Shown: positions 1-9,512 of the stretch, piece by piece
Numbering within the stretch: position 1 is the first letter of the stretch
How the letters are laid out: each line of letters opens with the position of its first letter
Assembly (NCBI GenBank): GCA_023897205.1
Contig: JAHWDD010000008.1
Coordinates: 3,100,001 to 3,164,000, forward strand
Length of the DNA stretch: 64,000 nt
DNA from: Exophiala sp. HKRS030
Taxonomy: Eukaryota; Ascomycota; Eurotiomycetes; Chaetothyriales; Herpotrichiellaceae
Direction: 5' to 3'
Translations under genes and position numbers: made by a program
Notes under the pieces: generated by a model
Databases searched by the model: none
What the model saw: the letters and a program-made list of their open reading frames with translations, nothing else
What the model was told of the DNA's origin: nothing

Positions 1-866
1 GGAGAGAGATCAACAACAACAAAAAAACAGGGGGATGTGTACGGAGTACGGAGTATCCTTTTCGTCAATCTGAACGGGTTCTGGTGGAGCCGCATTTCGA
101 AAAGTACGATGATCTTTTTATGGCTCTGCCGTCAAGTTAAACAAACCCCTAATTTATTTTCGACGGGAGTACGAAGTACAACACTATTACAAGTTACGTC
201 CCGGCCGGACTTGGTCCCACGGAGTAACTTTGTAGCAAGGCAGATCAAGGAGTTTCGTGAGAAATGGAGCGGACAGCATTTCGGGAGTATAGATTAGTGG
301 AACCGGCGTTTTCGACGACGTCGGTGGATAACAAAAACAAAGCCAACACTACCGAACCTGAAAATAGATCTCCTAAACCAATTCTATCCAACTGGAGGGT
401 TTGTTACTTGTACAGTACAGATTGCTTTTTTGGTCTTGGCAAGTACAATGAATGGAATCGCGCGTTTTGAACCTGCACGGCGCGGTCGAAATCGTGTTCC
501 ATGGTTCCATGATCCATGTTTGTTCCCGCCGACACACATACTCCCTCCCAGAATGGAATGGGGTCTGAATTTTGTTGTTAGGTACGTTTCAACTTTTTCC
601 ACCTTGTACTGTAGGTACGGAGAAAGGTAGATCAGTTATGCAGGGGGGATCATGGCCAGGAAACCCAGCCTGACGACCTTGTGTAACGGATGTCGGCGAT
701 TTTATTACAGTACAACCACCCTAGAGCGGGTCAGTCTGGTCAGGTCAGTCCAAGGTTTAGGGAGATCAAGGGTCAAGAGTTCACGACAACGGTCTGCAGA
801 CTTTGTCGGCATCCCTTACCTACCTCATCACCTTATCATCGGTCGGATCCACGGTCGCAGGCACAC

Positions 867-893
867 AACACACACACACACACACACACACAC
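867..893. repeat. (CA)n microsatellite
   Basis: About 13 CA units, interrupted once near the left end (acacaacac). It lies in non-coding DNA. Confidence 0.9.
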
Positions 894-1407
894 TACAGTA
901 CTGTCTACTGCAGGTCAGGTAGGTATGTGACACGAAAAGGCGTCGACCGTGCTCAGTATTGTACTGGGACGTGGCGGAAGCAAGTGGGGAAAAACCCTCG
1001 TTCTGTACATGAGCATGCTGGCAACGATCCCCTAGGAGTCTTGAGGTGCAGCCGGCCGTGAAAGGGGGTCAAGGGGAAGAAACGCAGGATCTAAGTTGTT
1101 GACAACAAAGCGTTGCATGCATGCACACTTTACACATTTTGCTACCTGCCTACCTACCCGACTAACTAGGTGCAAACGCAAATTGAGTCAGTCATCCATC
1201 AGTCGATTTCCGATCTTTACCTACCGTTCCAAGTGAATCATGCAGCAAGCCCTTTTTGGAGGGGTTTCTCTCTTGGGTGGTTTTTTGGCCGTTTCATGCA
1301 GGTGTCCGGGGGAGGTAATGTCGCTTGAAAATCCTTTTTTTTTCCTTCTTGCCTCGCCCGCGCAAAGTTTCTTATTCCTAGAAAGGATATTTTGATGCAT
1401 CCATCCC

Positions 1408-1410
<3 letters not shown>

Positions 1411-1451
<41 letters not shown>
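1411..1451. repeat. (GA)n microsatellite
   Basis: About 20 uninterrupted GA units. The repeat creates artificial Ser-Leu frames on the minus strand, which are not genes. Confidence 0.95.
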
Positions 1452-1453
<2 letters not shown>

Positions 1454-2324
1454 CTCGAAAGTATGTGTTGTCGTTGTTCGTTGAAATTCGAACCACCAGG
1501 GCTGCAGGGAATCAGACTCGGACTTGGATTCGGATGCCCTTGCTAGGAAGTAAACATGAGAAACCAACCCTCTGACCCTCCCCTTGACTGACTTTTTGGC
1601 TGCAAATGCAAGTAGCCGGATGAAGCTCTTTGCTTCTTTCCTGATGGGCTGGTTCGGATGGAAGGAAAACGCTACGGTGCTGGGATGATACGATTCATGA
1701 CGATGACTGACGCTGATTGATTTCTCTACTCGGTCTCGCCATGATGCGGCTTCGATCGATATCAACCACTGAAATCATGTCGTTGGTTTGCTGACTTGCA
1801 TCAGACTATCATATACACGGTCCTTTTTTCCCCGTCTTGAAACCGGTGAGCCGGTGGTGTCGAAAGACTGATCGACCGACCCCTAGCTTGGTAAAGAGGC
1901 TTGGGTCAGGGTCCGGCCATGCAACCTCTGCGGACAACAAGTCCTGGTGAGTTCTTATGCATCCAAGCTGTATTCAGTGCTGAGTCGAGACGAGAATTGG
2001 CCGGTGAGAATTTTTCCTTTCCCGGTGGGATTTTTTTCTTTTCAAACGACTCTCGAGTTGAGGTTGGGTTGGAGGTTGGTTTTTTTCTTTTCTTGATCTC
2101 TTTTCGGTTTCTTGCAGATGAAAAAGACATACGGCTCCTTGTGTGCTAGACATGTTTGAATCCCTAAGCGGTTGGATGAGTGAGTAGGTAAGCTCGAGTC
2201 AGTTCGAGTCAGTTTTCTGATCCAACGGCCCTTTTGGTCTGAATTTTTTGGTTTGCAGGACTGTGAACCGGAAGTTTCTGCAATGCCTTTTTTTATTTTC
2301 CGAACGCGAAGCATGGATGGTGGC

Positions 2325-2343
2325 GATGATGATGATGATGATG
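2325..2343. repeat. (GAT)6 trinucleotide repeat
   Basis: Six GAT units in non-coding DNA, giving spurious poly-Asp or poly-Met frames. Confidence 0.85.
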
Positions 2344-2938
2344 CTGGTGATACTGAATCCTTGGAGGTCGTTCGGGCCAAAGAGGCAGGCCAGTGCTGGC
2401 ATGTTCATGGCATCTTCAACATCCCCCCCCGTGTGTAGCTACCATTGAGGTTATACTTCCAGAACGAACATGACTGGTCGGTCAACTAGAAAGGCCGGAC
2501 TCTGTACAGTGAAGAGGATCAGACCTTTAACAGCTACGTAATGTGTACCCAATCCAGTACATGTTTGACGGTGCCGGCCGAATTTCTTGTGGTATATTGG
2601 TACCTTCTAACCTCCTACCCTACATACCTGGTAGGTACCTAATGTACGTACCTAGGTGCTGGGATGTAGGTACAGTAGCAGCAGAGTTCCAAGGAATAGG
2701 TAAAGAGAGTAAAAACGAAAAGACAGGATCAAGAATCTGTTCGAAACAATAATCTGATTGTTGTCCATCTCAATTCTGACTTTCAAGAAATCTGTCACTG
2801 TCACTATCACTATCACCGACTCGCTCACAGCCTTGCGAGGCTGGCACAAACATACGCCTATCCTGTCCTCCTTTTTTGGTAAAGCATCTCAACAGTTTTA
2901 TCGATGCCATAGCAATAAGAACAAGAACAGCAACAAAC

Positions 2939-5518
2939 TCAATCCGCAATTCGTCTTCTCTTTCTCGCCGTACCAGTTGTCGGGACAGGTGTCGATGCAG
3001 TCGCCGAGTCACCACCAGCATCATCTTCATTCAAGGCAGAACTCACGCTAGATTGCCTCACACTGGCACTGGCACTACCATGACCATGCATCGTCTTGAC
3101 GTTGGATCCCGTCGCATCATCCCCACCAACACCACCGCCGCCACCCTTGAGTCGTTCAACTTCAACTTCTCGCCACTTGCGTACCGAGGCCATGACGTCC
3201 TCAAACATTTCACGAGCGTCCGAGATGATACCACCCTCGTCCACGGGACTTCCTTCGCTGGAACTGGTGCTGTCAGTGTCAACATCGACGTCGACATCTC
3301 CACCTCGTTTTCTCGGACGAAGAGACCGGCCAAACCCTCGTTCAGACGTAGGCAGCGGATTGAACATGACCGCGTTCGCGAACATCCTCACCAGCTCCAT
3401 CTCGAGCTGTGATGAGTTCACGATACCCTTGGGTGGTGTCAGATCCTCGCTCTTCTTGACAAGATACATGCCATTCCCCAAGGAACGTTCACCCGTTTCA
3501 GACGTAGGGCCTGGAGCGTTCTTGGTTGGTGTTTCTTGACCAGACCGGTCTTCTGCCTCGAGAGTTTCAATCGCCCCAAGAGCCGCCCGTCCACCCTTGG
3601 AAACAGCAGCTTTCACGCTCTTGAGGTCCTGTGGGCGGAACACCAAGTCCCTGTATCCAGGAGCATCACGCTCCGACAGTGGCCTGGCGAAGATTCCAGC
3701 CAATTTGTGAGACGTGATATCGTTCAGAAGGAGCTGGGCAGTCTTTGAGAAGTTCTTGGACACATTGACCAGTTCCACGTCATGCGAAGGATGACAGGGT
3801 ATTTGTGTTCGTCTCGGGGAAGGTAACGGAGGAGTCGCCGAGTCACGACCTGGTGAACGCTTTCGCTTGACAGCCGTCTGTACCTGATCATTTTTTGAAG
3901 TCACCATACCCTTCCGTGATCTCCCAGCGCGACTCGTTGAAGGTTGTGGCTCTGTGTCCGACGGTATCGGAGCCGGCGTGCTCGGTGGTTCGGCCTTGAT
4001 CTTCGATGGTGGCCGTCCTCGGCGTTTCTTGTCCGTTGGTGTCTCTGATGTGAATGAGGCAAGTGACTGGGATCGTGAGCCATCGACACCAGGAGTTGCG
4101 CTCGCCCCACGTCTGCCTCTCACGTCTTGCACCGTAAGGGAGTTCTCGTTTCGTTCTGCTGATTTCCCGACCTTGTTCGAACGTGATGGCGACTCGACAT
4201 CCGAGATTGGACTGACATCTCTTTCGCTCGGACGGACGGGGCTCGACTTGCGCGCAGCACTTGTAGATTCCGGCCTTCGTTTCCAACGTGTAGAGGACCT
4301 ACCCGTGTGTTGCTGGCTCGGCGTGCTTCGGGGAGCCGGAGTTACATTGGCAGAATTAGGAGGTTGATATGGTTGATTCTGCCACACTTGTGCTGGAAGC
4401 TGGCCAGTCCATTGGACGGGTGTGCCTTGATACACTGGATATTGCTGGGGGTTTTGGGGCGTCCCATACGGATAATAGCTGTTGGGATATGGCGGTGGAG
4501 GGTAGTTTTGTGGTGGATGATGTGGCCAGGGTTGTTGATAGCCCGGATACGCCGCGAATTGCTGTTGTGGCATGTGAACAGGAGATGCTCTACCTTGACC
4601 AGATGGAGACCGTCTTGAACCGGGGTATTCGACTGGAGGAGGCATGTTTCCATGAGCCGGAGGCACCATTTGCATGGGATATCCCTGAGGAGGATATGGA
4701 GGATTGTTTGGCACAAAGTCCTGCCTCTGAGGCGAAGGGCGCGGATACACGCCTTGCGCCGGTTTGGTCTGCCTTGGAGCTTGACCATGCTTGGGCTGTT
4801 GCGCAGGCTCTACAGATGAGTTGGCCGCGGGAGTCGCAGGAGAAGCTGATGCAGGTTGCGGCTGCGCGACACGTGCCGTAGGCACAGAGGGTCCTGGCTC
4901 TTTTGGTGTAGCTTTCGAAGCCTGGTCTGCTCGACTGGCGTCTAGACCCGCTTGTAGTTGCGCAGCAGCGGCATCTGGACTGGATTGACCATCCTGAAGC
5001 TTCGGCGCAATATCTTTGGGTTGAGATTCTGCTTTCGTATCATCACCACTGGCTTGCTTTTCCTGCCCTTCCTCGACCTTTTTCTCTAGCTCGGTAATTT
5101 CAGCTTCTATCCTGCGATATGCCTCCTCTTCCAACCGTATCTCCTTGATTGTTTGCTCTCGGAACCGCGTGTAGAGTTTGTCTACCAGGGATTGGAGCAA
5201 CTCTTCCTCGGATCGATCATGATTCCCGGTAGATGGGGGAGGTGAGGCTGACAGTTTTCGTTTGCGCGGATTACCATCATCGCCATTGACCAAGACCAGA
5301 CTCGTTTTCTTCTCTTCAACCAGTAGTTCTTGATACAAGCCTTCCAATGCAGCCGCGGTCAATCGAGTCTGGTCATAGTTGTTGTTGTCGCGAATGAGGT
5401 GATTCGAATTGAGCGACTTTGCAATGTCCTCAAAGGCTGAAGTATCGGAGCCATGACGAGCGACCGACTGGCAAAATGCGAGAGTCTCGTAGGGTGTATA
5501 GGCTTTTAGTGAAGGCAT
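2939..5518 (-). CDS. bromodomain protein, BRD8/Bdc1-like
   Basis: Single-exon gene of 859 residues starting MPSLKAYTPYE. The N-terminal 100 residues resemble the SANT/Myb-like head of BRD8-type NuA4 subunits. A charged coiled coil (about 100-160) follows, then a long Pro/Gln/Tyr-rich disordered centre (about 190-430) and basic, serine-rich segments. A bromodomain lies at about 589-725: YRDLVFRPQDL (622-632) matches the ZA-loop signature, and MFANAVMFNP (712-721) matches the acetyl-lysine-pocket helix. Asn719 sits at the usual reader position. About 75 residues are inserted between these two halves. The family reads acetylated histones in chromatin complexes; membership of NuA4 is inference. 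The tail is acidic and ends in a basic RKRRR stretch that could be a nuclear signal. Confidence 0.8.
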   Translation of the reverse strand: MPSLKAYTPYETLAFCQSVARHGSDTSAFEDIAKSLNSNHLIRDNNNYDQTRLTAAALEGLYQELLVEEKKTSLVLVNGDDGNPRKRKLSASPPPSTGNHDRSEEELLQSLVDKLYTRFREQTIKEIRLEEEAYRRIEAEITELEKKVEEGQEKQASGDDTKAESQPKDIAPKLQDGQSSPDAAAAQLQAGLDASRADQASKATPKEPGPSVPTARVAQPQPASASPATPAANSSVEPAQQPKHGQAPRQTKPAQGVYPRPSPQRQDFVPNNPPYPPQGYPMQMVPPAHGNMPPPVEYPGSRRSPSGQGRASPVHMPQQQFAAYPGYQQPWPHHPPQNYPPPPYPNSYYPYGTPQNPQQYPVYQGTPVQWTGQLPAQVWQNQPYQPPNSANVTPAPRSTPSQQHTGRSSTRWKRRPESTSAARKSSPVRPSERDVSPISDVESPSRSNKVGKSAERNENSLTVQDVRGRRGASATPGVDGSRSQSLASFTSETPTDKKRRGRPPSKIKAEPPSTPAPIPSDTEPQPSTSRAGRSRKGMVTSKNDQVQTAVKRKRSPGRDSATPPLPSPRRTQIPCHPSHDVELVNVSKNFSKTAQLLLNDITSHKLAGIFARPLSERDAPGYRDLVFRPQDLKSVKAAVSKGGRAALGAIETLEAEDRSGQETPTKNAPGPTSETGERSLGNGMYLVKKSEDLTPPKGIVNSSQLEMELVRMFANAVMFNPLPTSERGFGRSLRPRKRGGDVDVDVDTDSTSSSEGSPVDEGGIISDAREMFEDVMASVRKWREVEVERLKGGGGGVGGDDATGSNVKTMHGHGSASASVRQSSVSSALNEDDAGGDSATASTPVPTTGTARKRRRIAD

Positions 5519-6684
5519 CCCATCGTCGCGAGAGAAAAAAAGGGCAGGCCAAGGTCACTGTCGCAATCGCCCAAATGCGCGACAATGCCCTATTCCCGTG
5601 GTCGAAGAGGCAATCTGAGCGTTTGATTGATGAACTAGAGATCGAGAAACGCGCCGATCCAAGTGTGGTACGCGATGGAGACGATGAGTGGTCGCGGAGA
5701 CGAGATGATGGAAAGAAATGTAGTGACACGAAATTTGATGGGTGCTAAGGATTAAGGATTTGGAAAAATTGGCGAAAGCTGGACAGTTTTCGGCGAAGAC
5801 GATGCTGTCTGTACCTGAGAGTCGTTGTTGTAGTAAGGCTATTAGAGTCCGCTACCCGGGGTCTAACTAGGCTACTACGGGGGATCCTTAGGCTTGATAG
5901 GCCTAAAAGGTTGACTAAACGCACTAGGCTTAGGGACAGTCGGGGGGGCGTTCGTTAGGGACCAAACAATAAAGGATCATGAGCGGCTATAGACGAGATT
6001 TCATTCTCTTCCGGGCTTAGATTTATTTGATTTGACCTGCAGCGATGGTTGCAAAGTCTTTTAGGTAGGTGATTAACGGAGTCACAGAGTAAATAGGGCA
6101 TCTCGCTTTTTCAGGGACCGTCATATGTAAATATTTTGTTATCCACAACACAGACCCATGAACCTTTCAATTTCACCTGATGCTTTTGCTGGAGTCGAAC
6201 GAGTCCTGAAGTCAAGGATCTGCAAATGCCTGGGGTTTACATGACAACCCCTGTTGCCCCCTTTTCTCGCTTAACATGCTAGGCAAAAGAGAGAACTGAT
6301 TCAATGGCGGTGACTGCGGTGGCCATATCTCACACCCAGCATCCAACATCACCAGCATCATCATCATCAAGCACTTCTCTATACTTTGCTGTCCATCTCC
6401 TCCTTGCCTTAGTCGTACCTGATCTGAACCCCAAGGTTGTCATCTCCCTCGCTGTCTGCCTGTCTGCCTGTCTGCCTGTCTGCCTGTCTGCCTGTTTGCC
6501 CGACGCCTGCATCTGACTCCCTTCGAGACCCTGCTCACTTGACTCATTCAAGCCCGAGTGACACACGCAAGGCGTACTCCTTGTCCGCGGTCGGTTGTGA
6601 TCCCATAAAGTACGAATACCTCCCTCTGCGACATTCTCGACTTCCTCGCCTCGAGTTTTATTCGCTATACACCCGGGAAAAACA
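5519..6684. other. divergent intergenic region
   Basis: Promoter region between the leftward bromodomain gene and the rightward coiled-coil gene. No coding signal is seen. Around 5830-5950 several short AGGCTT/AGGCCT-containing partial inverted repeats occur. An 8-base tandem repeat lies near the right end. Confidence 0.5.
6452..6500. repeat. tandem TGCCTGTC repeat
   Basis: About five to six copies of the 8-base unit TGCCTGTC, the last degenerate (TGCCTGTT). It lies about 190 bases upstream of the start codon of the next gene, so probably in its promoter or 5' UTR. Confidence 0.85.
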
Positions 6685-7199
6685 ATGGATGCTTCACACA
6701 ATATGAATGCCGATGCAGGCTGGAAGAGCAACAACAGACCTCAATCGTGAGATGCCACCCCCCACCATCTCTGTTGTTGATGGACTTACTAACAACAATG
6801 GGGTCAGGACTCTAGCCCAAGACTTCTCGGCGACCTTGGACGAGATGTTCAGATTGAACGGGGTCAGTGCCCTTGAGGATTCTCTGGTGCAAAAGTGAGT
6901 TTGGTTTACTTTGTTGCCTGGCGCAATTGTCTCTACTGACACCCGCCACCATCAGAAAAGATACTGTTCAATCCCAACAGTACCAACTTGAAGACCTCGA
7001 GGCCAAATTACGAGAGGCAGACCAGAGACTAAAGCAACTCGAAACCAAACACCGTCGCACGCAAAGCGAGATGAAGTTCGGAGGTCGCCAGAGACACCCC
7101 GTGTCATGTCTTGTCAATGCTGACGACGAGGACAGCAGCGGCGAAAGCGACGCCCTCGGGAGATCGTCACCAGAAGACGAAAGATCGAGACAACATTGA
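6685..7199 (+). CDS. small coiled-coil protein, unknown function
   Basis: Three exons (6685-6746, 6808-6894, 6956-7199) give 130 residues. Both introns are 61 bases. Intron 1 has GTGAGA, a textbook branch site (TTACTAAC) and CAG; intron 2 has GTGAGT and CAG. The first ATG (context AACAATGG) gives the N-terminus MDASHNMNADAGWKSNN. Without intron 1 that frame stops at once, and with it phase is kept. The middle, from LAQDFSATLDEMFRLNGV to RLKQLETK, is an amphipathic helix and coiled coil with heptad leucines. The tail is acidic and serine-rich (DDEDSSGES). I recognise no named family. Such small coiled-coil proteins often act as adaptor subunits, but no function is claimed. Confidence 0.7.
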
Positions 7200-8228
7200 A
7201 CGATAAACATGGCACATTTTAAAAACAAAGCGAAAGAAACATCATGAGGTTTTTGGGGGAATGGAAACTGCTGGGGGGAGGGAAAAACTTCTTGATTGAT
7301 TTCGTTTTCTACTCTTTTTTCGTATATACCCTTTTGGCATGAGCAATTGGCAACTTATTCCTTGTTGGCGTTTTTTGGCTCTTGTGTCACCTTGGTTGTT
7401 GATCCAGGGTACAAGTTTGAGACAAAGTCATTGTTGGGGATCAACGCTTCATTAAACACGATAGTCGTGCTCTGTCTCGTTATGGATGGGAGTATGCTAC
7501 ATATCTGTCTCTTTTTCCTCCAGACCTAATGATAATCCTTTGCAACATTGTTTTTTTTTACTTCTAGCTGGTGACTACCTTGGGAGGATGTTGCATGTGG
7601 TCGACGGCCTGATGTTCTCCCGTCTACTGCGTATATCTCTCAGATGGAAGAGAATTCGGCGACATTCTGAGATGAAGTTTTTGAGTTGCTTACATATCGA
7701 ACACTCCGTCTGGGACGATCTACCGTCCTCGTATGGAGTGAGTGTACGCGGTTTAAACCTCGAATGCCCCTGTAGGCGTCATTGTAGGGTGTGGTGTCGA
7801 GTTACCCCTTTGAGTTATCGGTGTCTTACCTCATCGCTCTCCCACACGGCACAATATCAAGGAACTCAATTGAACCATTGGAGCACCGGCAATGATTTAT
7901 ACTCTGTAAACTAGCTAGGTACGAGGCTTATCAAAGAAAAGCATAAGGCACGCAGAGGGTATTGTATGTCGGGTAGTTTACCATGTACGGTGGAAGTGTA
8001 TGTGCATATGTCAGTGTTGGTGCTGACGAAAAAAAATATAAATATTCTTCGGTGATCTCGGTGTAGACTGAGGAATACAAAAACAGGAAAGAGACTGTAC
8101 TCGTTCGGAGTAAATACTCAAATACTACAGTTTATTACTTGACATTTCACTGTACTCATCTATATATACACCAAGTATACCACTCGATACTTTTAAATCC
8201 TCCTACTGTACAAGAGATACTCTACATC
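7200..8228. other. intergenic region with TATA-like element
   Basis: 3' flank of the coiled-coil gene followed by the promoter of the oxidoreductase at 8229. A TATATATA run at about 8161-8168 lies about 65 bases before that start codon. No coding signal is recognised. Confidence 0.5.
8161..8168 (+). promoter_or_regulatory. TATA-like element
   Basis: TATATATA about 60-65 bases upstream of the ATG of the quinone-oxidoreductase-like gene. The position suits a short 5' UTR. Evidence is by pattern only. Confidence 0.35.
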
Positions 8229-9267
8229 ATGTCCGCTATGAAAGCAGCTGTTGTCCACGAAGCTGGACCACCCAATATCCTCAAGATCGAATCCATTCCC
8301 ATCCCAGCCCCCAAGGACGATGAAGTTCTCATTCGCGTCAAGGCTTTCGGACTCAATCGATCCGAGATGTTTACTCGTCAAGGCCATTCGCCGGACGTCA
8401 AGTTCCCGCGCGTTCTCGGCATCGAGGCTGTAGGCCTCGTCGCCAAATGCCCAAGTGGACGGTTCAAGGAAGGGCAGAAAGTAGCAAGCGCCATGGGTGG
8501 CATGGGCCGTGATTTCGACGGTGGATATGCCGAGTACACCTGTGTCAAAACCAAAAACACACAAGCCCTAGACACGAACCTGGATTGGTCCACCATTGGA
8601 GCCGTGCCCGAGATGTTGCAGACCGCATACGGCTCGCTGTTCAAATCGCTGAAGCTCGAGTCTACCGATCGCGTCTTGATACGTGGCGGAACAACATCCG
8701 TTGGTCTCGCGGCGGCATCGATCGCAAAGAAACATGGCTGTTTCGTCGCCGGAACCACTCGCAGTTCGGGTCAAGCGAGCGCAGACGTCATGAGGAAGAG
8801 CGGCGTGGATCAAGTCATCGTCGATGATGGCAATGTCGCGGCCCAGGTTGGTGACAACTTCGACAAGGTTCTGGAGCTTATTGGAACCGTGACCCTCGAG
8901 GATTCTTTGAAGTGTATCAAGGAAGGCGGAATTGTGTGTGTGACGGGAATCGTTGGTAAGGTTGACATTTGGTAGTCCTCCGCAACTGCATCTAACGCTG
9001 ACTCTTTCTCGTGCCACAGGCAACAAATGGACCATGGATAACTTCGCTCCCATGACCGCAATAGGATCGGCCAAATATCTCACCGCATATAGTGGTGGTC
9101 CAGACGAATTCATGGATACCCCGTTGAATGATTTGCTGAAGCAGATTGATGCCGGCACCATGCCGGTTCAGATTGGAAAGGTTTTCAAGCTGGATCAGAT
9201 TGTCCTGGCTCACGAGACACAAGAGAAGAATACTGCTCGTGGCAAAATCGTCGTCTTGACCGGATGA
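8229..9267 (+). CDS. MDR-family NADPH:quinone oxidoreductase-like enzyme
   Basis: Two exons (8229-8955, 9020-9267) joined by a 64-base GTAAGG...CAG intron give 324 residues. The start MSAMKAAVVHEAGPPNILK is typical of zinc-independent medium-chain dehydrogenases. The N-terminal GroES-like fold (FGLNRSEMFTRQGHSP, then PRVLGIEAVG) lacks the structural-zinc cysteine cluster of alcohol dehydrogenases. The Rossmann part carries RVLIRGGTTSVGLAAASIAK (about 155-175), a variant of the usual AxxGxxG signature. The family reduces quinones or activated double bonds with NADPH; this enzyme's substrate is unknown. The C-terminal exon ends in RGKIVVLTG, as in paralogs, so the gene is complete. Confidence 0.85.
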
Positions 9268-9512
9268 ACAAGTTACTTTCTCGTAACGACAAGGTGATGG
9301 AAGTGATAGGGACGGTCATTTGTTTGACGCCGAAGAAAAAGTCGGCGGGACGGCTGCAGCGACTGAGACGAAAAAGGACTCTGACCATTCAAGTAGAAGA
9401 TACTCGTAGTATACGAGTAGCAAGATCACGATGCTCAGACGCTACCAGCCTTTACTAGGGTGATGTCTCTCGTGTCGCTCTGCTATGTTGAATGTCATTG
9501 CAGTTGGCCCAG

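Larger units (their letters stand above)
1..2938. other. gene-poor intergenic stretch
   Basis: No open frame here has convincing protein character; the small frames are low-complexity or cross microsatellites. The stretch holds a CA repeat, a GA repeat, a GAT repeat and two overlapping copies of TACGGAGTA at positions 40-55. It ends at the stop codon of the leftward bromodomain gene, so its right part is that gene's 3' flank. Confidence 0.6.

Noticed and set aside
1238..1765. 175-residue minus-strand open frame with a Ser-Leu run
   Set aside because: It is built across the GA microsatellite, has no domain and lies in a gene-poor region.
4369..4881. 170-residue open frame on the plus strand inside the bromodomain gene
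   Set aside because: It is antisense to the Pro/Gln/Tyr-rich centre of a single-exon gene. Codon bias of the sense strand explains the open frame, and it has no family resemblance.
5880..5950. Scattered TTAGGC/GCCTAA words here and at 24870, 25165 and 31130-31620, considered as telomere-like or transposon ends
   Set aside because: They are not tandem, differ from the fungal TTAGGG telomere unit, and have no consistent flanking duplication.
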